Source: Limnanthes douglasii subsp. nivea (Eukaryota > Streptophyta > Magnoliopsida > Brassicales > Limnanthaceae). From it: a DNA stretch of 64,000 nucleotides. Positions 54,982 to 64,000 of this stretch are shown here, piece after piece. The translations under genes and the position numbers were made by a program. Location of the stretch: assembly GCA_036936605.1 (NCBI GenBank), contig JAUPFV010000004.1, positions 297,332,009 to 297,396,008 of the forward strand. The letters run 5' to 3'. The notes under the pieces are model-generated. The model was not told the DNA's origin. It ran no database searches and saw nothing but the letters and a program-made list of their open reading frames with translations. Each line of letters starts with the position of its first letter. Position 1 is the first letter of the stretch.

Positions 54982-56629
54982 CTATGACCGGAGTATCCAA
55001 ACCCTACACCGACTACGTCGAAGGAGCTACCACTGTTTTCACTAACCTTCGCTTGTGGGCGAAAGAACAGTGGGACAATCGTTTTCGCCGTTGCTTTGTC
55101 GATGAGAACTTGGCTAGAAGTCGACTCTGAAGGCTTGATCCTCTGGATCGTATAAGTATGAGGGGCCTAATGACTCCGCCTTCTGAACGAGAAGTGCTAG
55201 AGCGATGCAGCAAACATGATGTGACAATCTATATGCCCAAACGCTCTCGCTCGCAAAGTCACCTGGGTGAACCTCCAGAAGATGAAGCTATACCACCTCA
55301 GCCAACAAATCCCAAACCAGTCACTAAGACTCAAAAACCACACTCTTCGAAGAATATAGGGGCCTCGAATTCTAGTAACCTTCGAACAACTGAAGCCCCT
55401 CGAACAGCTGAAACCCCTCGATCAAATGTTGCTGCTTCAACAAATCCCACTCCTCCCCCCCTGCTACCATCCTTCCATCAAAGAAAGATAACAAGAAAAA
55501 AGACTTGAAGGGAAAGGGCATTCTTCTTGAGCCCATCGAAGAACAATCTGAGGGAGGAGAAACTCCTGATAACAATGAAGGGACTAACTTCGAAAGAGAA
55601 GTCCAAGATGGTGCAGTTGATGCTGAAAACAGGGGTGGCCTATCACCCAAGGAAACCTCCTACCAATCTTTGCACTCTCCTCTGACTGAGGCGTCTCACC
55701 CAGCCTCCCTCGAAGGCAGTCCAAGGCTGGCTCCTATCCCTGCCCCTCGAACAAACCCTCCATTACTCGTTCACCCTGATGTGGCCTGTGGTAATTTTTC
55801 TGAATTCGATTCTGCAGATTTAGGGTCTCCTTCGAGCTCCTTTGAGGTTCCCTTAGACGATGAGTTTTCAATGAATCTGCGAAGGCTGCTGCATACTTCA
55901 GTGAATCGAGGAAAGAAGATGCGCCATCTCGAAAAGCACAAAAATCACTATAAGTTCAAAGCATCAGTTGCTGCCGCTAAGCTCGAGGAGGCCAAGAAGG
56001 AGTACGCAGTGGTCGAAGGCCAAGCTGATGCCTTGTACGAACGTCTTTCTGCCGCTGAGAATTATGTGACGATACTAGAGCAATGTTGCCAGAAAGAGAG
56101 GGACTTATACAAGAACAAGACTGATGCCCAAGAGCTGATGATATCTGAATACAAGAAAGGGCATCGCAAGGCCTGCGATGGATTTGAGCAATGTACTGAG
56201 TCTCTTCGAAAAGTAGTCGAAGAACGCGACAAATTGGAGAGAAAAATCAGATGTTTCCCAGCAAAAATCGAGGAGGCAAAGGAGAAGGGTGCATATGCTT
56301 ATGCTGCAACATGTTCGAAGACTTTACAAGCTCGAGATGCTGCCACTCGAGCCGGCTTATTGACCCAAATATACACCGATCACCCTGACTATGAACTGGG
56401 GCCTTTCTGGAAGCTTGTCCCCCTAGAACTTCGACCACCCCAAATAGTTGTAAGTGAGAGTGAAGACTCAGAAAATGAAGAAAGTGATACCTCTAAAAAT
56501 GCGGAATGAACAAAGTTGCTGTAGGTAGTTTTTTTTTGTGTAAGGCCTAAAAAGGCCTCTTTTTGTAATGGTTGGAAGCTGTTGTGCTGCTCCAATGAGT
56601 ACTTGGATATTTAACTCATCAATGTATTG

Positions 56630-56990
56630 TTCTTCGAACTTATTATTTCACTAGCCCTTCGAACAATGAGCATTTGGATAAATTCACTAATTCTTTTGGC
56701 CTTCGACAAAATTTAACTTAGATAAATTTAGCAGGTTTTATATTTATCATTAGGCCTTCGAACTCCAAGTTACTTGGCCTTCGAACAATTTTTACTTAGA
56801 CAGATTTAGCTATAGTTTTATACTTGCAATTTGGCCTTCGAATGCCAACTTGCTTGGTCTTCGAACAATTATTACTTAGATAGATTTACCAAGTTTTATA
56901 CTTGCCATAAGGCCTTCGAATGCCAATCTGTTTGGCCGTCGAACAATTTGTAGGGTCTTCGAATGCCAATCTGTTTGGTTTCGATGCACA
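56630..56990. repeat. Imperfect GCCTTCGAA-rich repeat, element E
   Basis: Degenerate units with GGCCTTCGAAC(A/T), TTTACTTAGAtAGATTTA and TTTTATACTTGC blocks, the counterpart of 44213-44600 in C. Confidence 0.75.
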
Positions 56991-57179
56991 CCTTAAAGTG
57001 ACCCGGAAAACAGTTCGAAGGTCTTAAATCATTGTGGCACACCTTAATGTAAGCCAAAGAATAGTTCGAAGGTCCCAAAACATCGTGGCACACTTTAATG
57101 TGACCCGATGAATAGTTTGAAGGTCCCAAAACATCGTGGCACACTTTAATGTGACCCGAGGAATAGTTTGAAGAACGGA
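56991..57179. repeat. Degenerate 60-bp repeat before the 49-bp array, element E
   Basis: About three units of GTGGCACACTTTAATGTGAC and GAATAGTTTGAAGGTCCCAA, which grade into the 49-bp array. Confidence 0.75.
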
Positions 57180-57718
57180 AATTCGAGGCACATGTTACTG
57201 TGACTCAAAAAATAGTGTGAGGGACAACAATTCGAGGCACATGTAAATGTGACTCAAAAAATAGTGTGAGGGACAACAATTCGAGGCACATGTAAATGTG
57301 ACTCAAAAAATAATGTGAGGGACAACAATTCGAGGCACATGTAAATGTGACTCAAAAAATAGTGTGAGGGACAACAATTCGAGGCACATGTGACTGTGAC
57401 TCAAAAAATAGTGTGAGGAACAACAATTCGAGGCACATGTAAATGTGACTCAAAAAATAATGTGAGGGACAACAATTCGAGGCACATGTAAATGTGACTC
57501 AAAAAATAGTGTGAGGGACAACAATTCGAGGCACATGTGACTGTGACTCAAAAAATAGTGTGAGGAACAACAATTCGAGGCACATGTAAATGTGACTCAA
57601 AAAATAATGTGAGGGACAACAATTCGAGGCACATGTAAATGTGACTCAAAAAATAGTGTGAGGGACAACAATTCGAGGCACATGTGACTGTGACTCAAAG
57701 AATAGTTAAAGGCAAAGA
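57180..57718. repeat. 49-bp tandem array, 11 copies, with a 3-unit higher-order pattern
   Basis: The unit starts AATTCGAGGCACATG. Starts at 57180 then every 49 bp to 57670. From 57278 the variants repeat in threes (147 bp): ATAATG/GTAAAT, ATAGTG/GTAAAT, ATAGTG/GTGACT. Confidence 0.95.
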
Positions 57719-57862
57719 AACTTTGTATTAGTGGGATCACCGAAACACCTCATTAAAACCTTCCTGTGCCTAACAGGGTAGGAAAGAGTGTGTCCTCACC
57801 AAAAATTTTCCCGAGGGATACATAGAAAGTAAAAAGAAATACAATATTTTCTCCGAGCGCTG

Positions 57863-60800
57863 CTAATCGAGGTACACCTTTAAATGCTCAATATTCCAAG
57901 GTAGGTGGAGATATCGTCCATCTTTATCTTTCAACCGATAAGTGCCTGGTTTTATCCTTTCAGTGACCTCATAAGGGCCCTCCCAATTAGGGCCCAGCTT
58001 TCCCAAACTCTTGTCCTTAGTATGCAAGAAAATTTTCCGTAGAACCTTGTCCCCCACCTGAAAGTCCATATGGCTAACTTTGGATGCATATCGGCTCCTC
58101 ATAAGAGTTTGATAGTGAAGGGAAGCCAACTGCGCCCGCTGCCTCTTTTCCTCCACCAAGTCTAAAGCCAATGCTCTATGCTCTGTATTGATGTTCGAGT
58201 CATAAGTTTCTATTCGATGTGAAGGGAAGAGGATCTCCGGAGGGACCACGACATCCATTCCATAAACTAAGGCAAAATGGGACACAGCGGTGGCTGTTCG
58301 TGGGGTCGTTCGATATGCCCACAACACCTCCTGTAAATAGTCGGGCCATTTCCCCGCCTTACCTTCTAAGTTCTTTCTCAACCCGTCGAGGATGGTGCGA
58401 TTAGTTACCTCCACCTGGCCATTTGCCTGAGGGTGAAATGGTGCCGAGAAACATTGTCGTATGCCCCTTGACACGCAAAAACTCTGAAATTATTTGTTAT
58501 CAAACTGTGGTCCATTGTCCGTCGTAATCTGCAATGGTACACCAAAACGACAACAGATGTTAGACAAAACAAATTTGATCACGTCCTTGGCTTTCGTTCC
58601 CGCAAGTGGCTCAGCTTCCACCCACTTAGAAAAATAATCAACGGCCACAATTATCGTCTGTCTGCCCCCAGAGGCCATTGGTAGAGGTCCGACCAAGTCA
58701 ATGCCCCATCTGTCAAAAGGAACTGCCTCTGAGATGCTTTCCATCAATGCTCCTGGTTTGTGGATCACATTAGCATACCGCTGGCACGTGTCACAACGTT
58801 TGACCAGGTCTTTTGCATCAACCGAAATAGTTGGCCAATAATAACCTGCCAAGAATACCCTTCGTATCAAAGCTTTATATCCACAATGAGCAGATCCTTC
58901 ACCGTCGTGCAACTCGGAGAGGATGATTTGTGACTCGGGTCCATTCAAGCACCTCAGTAATGGCCGACTCAGAGATTTCTTATATAACGACCCGTCCAGC
59001 AAAATGTAACCATTAGACTTAAATCTAATTTTTCTGGCTTCATATTTGTCGGTGGGCAAAACGTCATGAGCCAAAAAATCAATGAGGACTGTTCTCCAGT
59101 CAGATGTGATCGCATGATTTTCCTCGGAGACGTTCATCACATGGTCTTTATCGATTGAGATCGACAGGCATGTCTGGACCAAAACCCAGGGATAACCTTC
59201 TGTCCGCGAAACAGAAGCAAGAGAATCCGGGACGACATTCAATTCCCGTCGGACATGTTCGAACTTAACGTCCTCAAAACCCGACGCCAAATCTTTCATC
59301 AGTTTTAAGTATTGTATCAGTGTTTCCTTCCTTGCCTCGGACTCCCCCGAAACCTGATTTATTACCAACTGAGAATCACTGATCAACTTTATCCGTCGAA
59401 CCCCGCATATCTGAGCTAAACGTAGGCTGGCTAAAGCTGCTTCATACTCAGCCTCATTATTAGTAACTTTGAAACCGAAACGGATGGCTTGGAACATAGC
59501 GACCCCTTGCGGGGATATTAACTGAACACCCGCCCCGCAGCCTGAGACGTTCGACCCCCCATCCGTCCGTACTACCCACTCTTCTTCGGCAACTATGTCA
59601 GATACCTCGTGTTCGTCCCTGTCGGAGTGGAATTCAACCAGAAAATCTGCTAAAACCTGTACCTTTATCGCTGTGCGAGGCTCAAATGTTATGTCAAAGT
59701 CTCCCAGCTCTACGGACCACTTAGTCATCCTGCCAGAGATGTCTGGTCTTTGTAATAGACTCTTCAGGGGAAACGTTGTTCGAACCACAATTGGTTGGGC
59801 TTGAAAGTAAGGCCTCATCTTTCGCGCCGCTGTGACTAATGCCAAAGCCACCTTCTCCAAGGTATGATATCGCTTTTCGGCGTCCAGCAAACTCTTGCTG
59901 ACATAATAAATTGGCCTTAGGAGAGAGTCAGCTTCCCGGAGGAGAACAGCACTGACAGCATACGTGGATACCGCTACGTAAACAATCAACGTCTCCCCCA
60001 CTTAGGGTTTAGATAAAACTTCCGGAGAGGTTAGATACTCCTGAATTTGACGAAATGCCGTCGAACATTCTTCGGTCCAACAAAAGTGCTTGGCATTCCG
60101 CAATACTTTAAAGAACGGGGCACACTTGTCCGATGAGCGGGAAATGAATCGATTTAGGGCAGCCAACCGCCCTGTCAGGATTTGTACCTCTTTAATGTTT
60201 CGAGGAGGGCTCATGGTGATCAACGCTCTTAACTGCTCTGGGTCCGCCTCAATGCCTCTTTCACTGATCATGTAGCCCATGAATTTACCCGATCGTACTC
60301 CAAAAATACACTTTTCTGGATTGAGCTTGAGGTTGACCCTTCGCAAGTTGTGGAATGTCTCTGTGAGGTCAGCGAAATGGTCATCGTCTTTCTCACTCTT
60401 CACCAACATATCGTCGATATAAGCTTCCATATTCCTCCCAATCTGCTCCTCGAAAGTTTTATTAACCAGGCGCTGATAAGTTGCCCCCGCGTTTTTTAAC
60501 CCGAACGGCATGACCTTGTAACAGTATAGACCCCGCCCGGTAATAAAATAAGTGCTCTCATCATCGTTAGCAGCCAATCGGATTTGATTGTAGCCCGAGT
60601 AAGCATCCATGAAAGATAGTAATCGATTTCTGGAGGTCGAATCTACTAATTGATCAATGCGCGGGACAGGAAAAGGATCCTTAGGACAAGCGCGGTTTAA
60701 ATCTGTGAAGTCGATACACATCCTCCACTTGCCGTTCTTCTTCCTCACCAACACCGGATTTGACACCCATAGGGGATAGTGCGACTCACGAATATGACCA

Positions 60801-61150
60801 ATACTTAAAAGTCGCTCGACCTCCAACAAAATTGCTGAGGCCTTTTCCGGGGAGACAGGCCTCCTTTTTTGGACTATTGGTCGGACATCCGATCGCAAGG
60901 CAAGTTGGTGACATATAATCTCCGTCGGCACCCCAGTGACATCCTGCGCACACCAAGCGAACATATCGAGCTTATCAGATAAAAAAGCAATTAACTTTCC
61001 TTTGAATTCGGGGGAGAGATGAACCCCTATTTTCAGAACTTTGCCAGCTGCGAACTCATGTGTTGCAGAATCCTCCTCCGGGACCTGAAATCCGGGGGCC
61101 TCCCTCGGATCATCACAAGGGATGACCTCGGAGGGTAGCCCTTTTAATTG
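57863..61150 (-). pseudogene. pol: Element E pol with two nonsense codons, frame otherwise intact
   Basis: It is in frame with gag after UAG and open through QLKGLPSEVIPCDDPREAPG into RT (MCIDFTDLNRACPKDPFPVP, FMDAYSGYNQIRLA, YIDDMLVKSE), RNase H, second RNase H (RTDGGSNVSG, NNEAEYEAALASLRLA, SDSQLVINQ, VVPDSLA) and integrase (CDTCQRYAN, WGIDLVGPLPMASGG, TDNGPQFDNK, FHPQANGQVEVTN), ending HLKVYLD. Stops: TAA at 60002-60004 and TAA at 58490-58492 (Glu in C). No frameshift. Confidence 0.95.
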
Positions 61151-61153
61151 CTA
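61145..61153 (-). promoter_or_regulatory. Stop-codon readthrough site UAGCAAUUA, element E
   Basis: UAG at 61151-61153 ends gag-protease; CAAUUA follows and the same frame continues 382 codons into RT before the first nonsense codon. It is the clearest of the four cases. Confidence 0.85.
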
Positions 61154-63619
61154 TGCTGAGTCAGAGGGCCCCCCTCGAACTCCCTTGGAGGACAGGGCGA
61201 TTTGGTAGCATTCTCGTGCCATCTTCTGGCTGCTTCTGACCGTACCAATATTGTTCCCGACAACGTACTTTAGACATTGATGCACCGTGGAGATGACGCC
61301 GTGCATCCGAGACAACCAAGAGCGTCCCAGGATAGCATTATATGAGGTGGGTGCGTCAACCACGATGAAGAGTACCTCCAATTCTTTCTTGAATGGTCCA
61401 CGACCCAACTCCACCATACATTGGAACTCTCCCACGACAACCGATGTGGCACCAGTGAAGCCCACTATCGTTCTATCAGATCTTCGGATGACCGGTGGGT
61501 CGGAAATGCGGCGATAGGTGCTCATAAACAGGATGTTCGCAGAGCTTCCTGTGTCTATGAGTATTTTTTGAATCTGATCCCCGGCAACGCCCGCTGCGAT
61601 CACCACCGCGTCCTCATGAGGGCCTGCAACATTACGCATATCATCATCATCAAAACAAATAATAGGAGAAGGTGATCGGTGCATTTGTGCGGAGACTCCA
61701 GCTTCGATCTGGGTGGTCAAATTCACCATGTGCCTTTTACGGGAGCTGTTCGAATTCCCTGCGATAGTGTCTCTGCCAAAGATTGCTAAGGACTCAAAAA
61801 ATGCACAAAGACTATCCACATTTCCCTTTGGAATTTCTTCTTCGACCAAGTTTACATTGTTCCTCCCAACTTTTGGGTCCAAATACTCTTGCTCAATGTC
61901 AAAGTCGTCAACCCCTTCGGAGATTACCATGGCTGTGTTAGTGTTCTTCGAGACAGCTTTTACCACGGCGTTCTTCTGGGAGTGTTTCTTGACATACTCC
62001 AACAACATTCCATTCTCGACGAGAGCCTGCACCTCCTTCTTTAAGGCTATGCAATCTTTGGTATCGTGGCCCACATCTTCGTGATACTTGCAATATTTGT
62101 TAACGCTTCTGCTCTCCCTCGGTGTTTGTATGGGAAAGGGTTTCCTAAACGTGACCGAAGATTTAGCTTTATCAAATATTGCAGCGACATTTTCCGTCAA
62201 CTCCGCATAGTAGTCGGGTCGAGTCCATTTGTTCGACATGTATCTTCCCCCTTGATTGTGGTTTGACTGATTGCCATAGTACTGCGGGTTTGATTTCTGC
62301 CTTGGAGGATACTGACCAAGGCTTTTAGCTTGAACGGTTGATCGGGGGCCCTGAGAGCTTGGCTCAGCCCTCTGAAATTGATTATGGTCCAATTGCTCTC
62401 CGGAACCTTTATCTGAGGCTTGGGTTTCTTCCACCAAGATTCTCTTCTCTACTTGATCTAGCAATGCTCCGAAGGTCATTGCCTGACTTTCTGCCACCGT
62501 GTCTTTCAACAACCCGGGGAGCAAACCCATCCTGAACGCTGCAAGCGCTACTGAATCCTTGCAGTATTCCATATCTGTTTTGGTCTTGACAAAGCGATTG
62601 GTATAGTTTTTGAGGCTCTCCCCCACTTTTTGCCGACAGTAGATTATGGTGTCTCCGTTGGCTCGAAATTTCTTACTCCCCACGAAGTGTTGTCTAAAAA
62701 TATTCCAGAACATGTCAAAATTCTTGATAGAGCCCTGAGGTAGCCTGTTGTACCATTTGGATGCCACTCCTTTGAAGGTTTAAGAAAATGCTCTGCACAA
62801 GAGCTTATCATCGTCGTCGAAGTTTATCATAAAGTTCTTAAACTGCTCGATATGGTTGTCCGGATCCTGAGTCCCGTCGAACTTTTCAAGCTTCGAAATG
62901 TCAAAATGCTTTGGGAGATTTCCTACTAAGATCTCCGATGATAGAGGAGAGGCTCTCCAGTTATGCCCTGTACGATAAATGTTAGACCTTAAATTGTCGT
63001 TGTTCGAAAAGTACAGACCCTCCTCGGAGGGCAAAGTGTACTGCTGCTGCCATTCTGAATTTCGAGGGCCCATGTCCTCCTTCCCAAGGCACTTTGCCTG
63101 CTCATGAGAGCGATCACCGACTCGGTCATGGCGACTCTTTTCCCGCGAAGATTTCCTCTCCGAACTCCTTCCCCTTCGGGCGCCAGTTCGCCTCTGGTCA
63201 CGCTTTTTCCTTCTACAGTATCTCTGAGGGGATGATTCAGAAGTGCTATATCGCGAGTAGTCGCTTGAAGTAGCCGAGTCCGAACGGTATCTTTCTCTCC
63301 TCCTCGGAGACCGTCGCTCACGCCTCCGAGGCTTGTCATCTCTCCTCTTGGGTCGAATTTCAACCTCGCGTTCCTCCTTTTGTTCGACGGGTTCTCTTCT
63401 TATCTCCGATCGAACATTTCCTTGCGCAGCTTCCTTCTCCGCCTTGAACCTTTCGATCTCCAGCAATAGTTCATTCCTCTGAGCCAAAAGAGCGGAGTCA
63501 TCAAAAACGTTTTCAACTCGCCGACCTCCTTCTCCTTCGGACTCCAAGTCATTTCGAAAGTCATACGCCTCCATATTTTCCTCGCAGTGATCAACTAAAT
63601 CGTCCCCTCGGCCTTCCAT
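61151..63619 (-). pseudogene. gag: Element E Gag-protease with one nonsense codon
   Basis: ATG at 63619 (MEGRGDDLVDHCEENMEAYD); the frame is also open upstream to the primer site. Arg/Ser-rich region (RRERRSPRRRERYRSD, YSRYSTSESSPQRYCRRKKR), gag domain (KFDGTQDPDNHIEQFKNFMI), TAA at 62780-62782 where C has Gln, then ASKWYNRLPQGSIKNFDMFW, knuckle CKYHEDVGHDTKDC, protease ILIDTGSSANILFM, ending KGVRGGPSDSA. About 820 codons. Confidence 0.94.
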
Positions 63620-63678
63620 GGTTCTCCTCGGAACATGAATTATTTCTAGGAAGCGATTATCGTCGGAGCGATTTTCGT

Positions 63679-63696
63679 TTCCCACAGACGGCGCCA
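63679..63696 (-). other. Primer-binding site, element E
   Basis: The minus strand reads TGGCGCCGTCTGTGGGAA, identical to element C. Confidence 0.85.
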
Positions 63697-63697
63697 C

Positions 63698-64000
63698 TGA
63701 AGAGTGAAAAGATGGTCCGGGGGTGATTTTGTTATGTGAGGATTTGTTGATAGAGGATTTGGTGATAGAGGAATACTGAGTATTAGATCTAGAGAGAGAA
63801 AATGCTAAAAAGGTAGAGAGAGAAAGTCGTACTATTCATCATGAAATTCGTGAAGCGTGTGGGGTCCTTTTATAGTACAATTGTGGACCCCACACGCTTT
63901 AATTCGGTTTAATTACAACTTTTGGTCCCTACTTTAAGGTTCCTTCCTATTTTGGCTATATCTTTGCAATTAACGCATTTCAGCCCTTATACACTTATTT
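63698..64000 (-). repeat. 5' LTR of element E, partial
   Basis: Matches 52188-52490 almost exactly; cut by the window end. Confidence 0.95.

Larger units (their letters stand above)
53221..56509 (+). pseudogene. Element E antisense accessory gene (aORF), two exons, nearly intact
   Basis: Exon 1 to 54799: KLANKPRRIPEWLLISKRFE, conserved ATG at 53437 (MGKERSHKHSSGSKRKKS), Arg/Lys-rich region, 13-residue Ser-Pro-Pro-Arg-Arg-Gln repeats, then the Transposase_28-like domain (IAPKSKGDVTLPLELDNIAG, IENKHMVALANIKYKYF, NWGLRYPLDPFFIEYLSKID, PNMWFTLMACIMASRLSGQE, CWETGSQATPSNPHKLSLKW). Intron 54800-54981. Exon 2: MTGVSKPYTDYVEGATTVF, LPRRCF-like core, LPP-rich linker, coiled coil (about 55930-56280), DHPDYELGPFWKLVPLELRP and an acidic tail to TGA at 56507-56509. 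Exon 1 has no lesion; exon 2 has one TGA near 55128 (Trp in C) and one frameshift near 55500. The start is uncertain because homology extends upstream of the first ATG. About 960 residues if intact. Role unknown. Confidence 0.85.
52188..64000 (-). mobile_element. Element E: Tat-lineage (Retand-like) LTR retrotransposon, 5' LTR cut by the window edge
   Basis: Same family and layout as B and C. 3' LTR 52188-52589; 5' LTR from 63698 to beyond 64000. The LTRs differ by one substitution and two 1-bp indels over the 303 visible bases, so insertion is recent. gag-pol shows three in-frame nonsense codons and no frameshift, the best preserved of the three. Left flank GTGTG (52183-52187) is the candidate target copy. 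Confidence 0.95.

Noticed and set aside
53221..56509. Antisense gene as an envelope-like gene
   Set aside because: It is on the opposite strand and lacks a signal peptide, a membrane segment and a Cys-rich ectodomain; it is basic, then coiled-coil, then acidic.
57180..57718. 49-bp array as a CRISPR or centromere satellite
   Set aside because: No spacers. It is confined to the 3' region of element E and shares its unit with element C, so it is element-borne.

Overview
This window is plant nuclear DNA, most likely from a eudicot, and is almost entirely nested transposable elements. No intact host gene is visible. The evidence is Ty3/gypsy polyproteins of the plant Tat lineage (Retand-like architecture), Ty1/copia copies primed by initiator Met tRNA, tRNA-derived SINEs, DNA-transposon remnants, and a broken piece of a gene that reads like TPLATE, a plant endocytosis adaptor.

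Layout. 1-7654: Tat-type element A, gag-pol on the minus strand, 3' end off the left edge. 7655-12633: AT-rich spacer with a TPLATE-like pseudogene (about 8441-9945, minus), split by a Mutator-like insertion (8582-9569) that itself seems to hold a hAT-like insertion. 12634-20505: a copia element followed directly by a second, truncated internal region sharing the middle LTR; a SINE sits in the first LTR. 20506-24599: an LTR-like scrap with a perfect 22-bp hairpin, two head-to-tail SINEs and AT-rich DNA. 24600-49870: an old, degenerate gypsy element D (plus strand) cut by two younger insertions, element B (25930-36591, minus, target duplication AGGAG) and element C (37406-48986, plus, target duplication CACGT). 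49871-52187: AT-rich DNA with nothing recognised. 52188-64000: element E (minus), same family as B and C, with its 5' LTR running off the right edge.

How the parts fit. B, C and E are three related copies with one plan: LTR, Asp-tRNA-like primer site, gag-protease, a UAG stop, pol (RT, RNase H, second RNase H, integrase), short tandem arrays, then an accessory gene facing the opposite way (aORF), a polypurine tract and the second LTR. A shares the plan as far as the window shows it. gag and pol lie in one frame separated only by UAG; in B, C and E the context is UAGCAAUUA, the classic leaky-stop context, so pol is probably made by readthrough. The antisense gene has its own conserved promoter (a CCCCTAGGCAAAC box 49-51 nt before TATAAATA), a conserved spliced intron, a domain like the Pfam Transposase_28 (putative gypsy type transposon) family, and a coiled coil with an acidic tail. 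Its transcript would run into the 3' end of the gag-pol RNA across the tandem arrays.

Every gag-pol and every complete aORF here carries stops or frameshifts, so these copies look inactive. LTR pairs of C (3 substitutions and one 3-bp indel) and of E (one substitution and two 1-bp indels in the visible part) indicate recent insertion; B is older and D is ancient. Family and domain names come from reading the translations, not from a database search.
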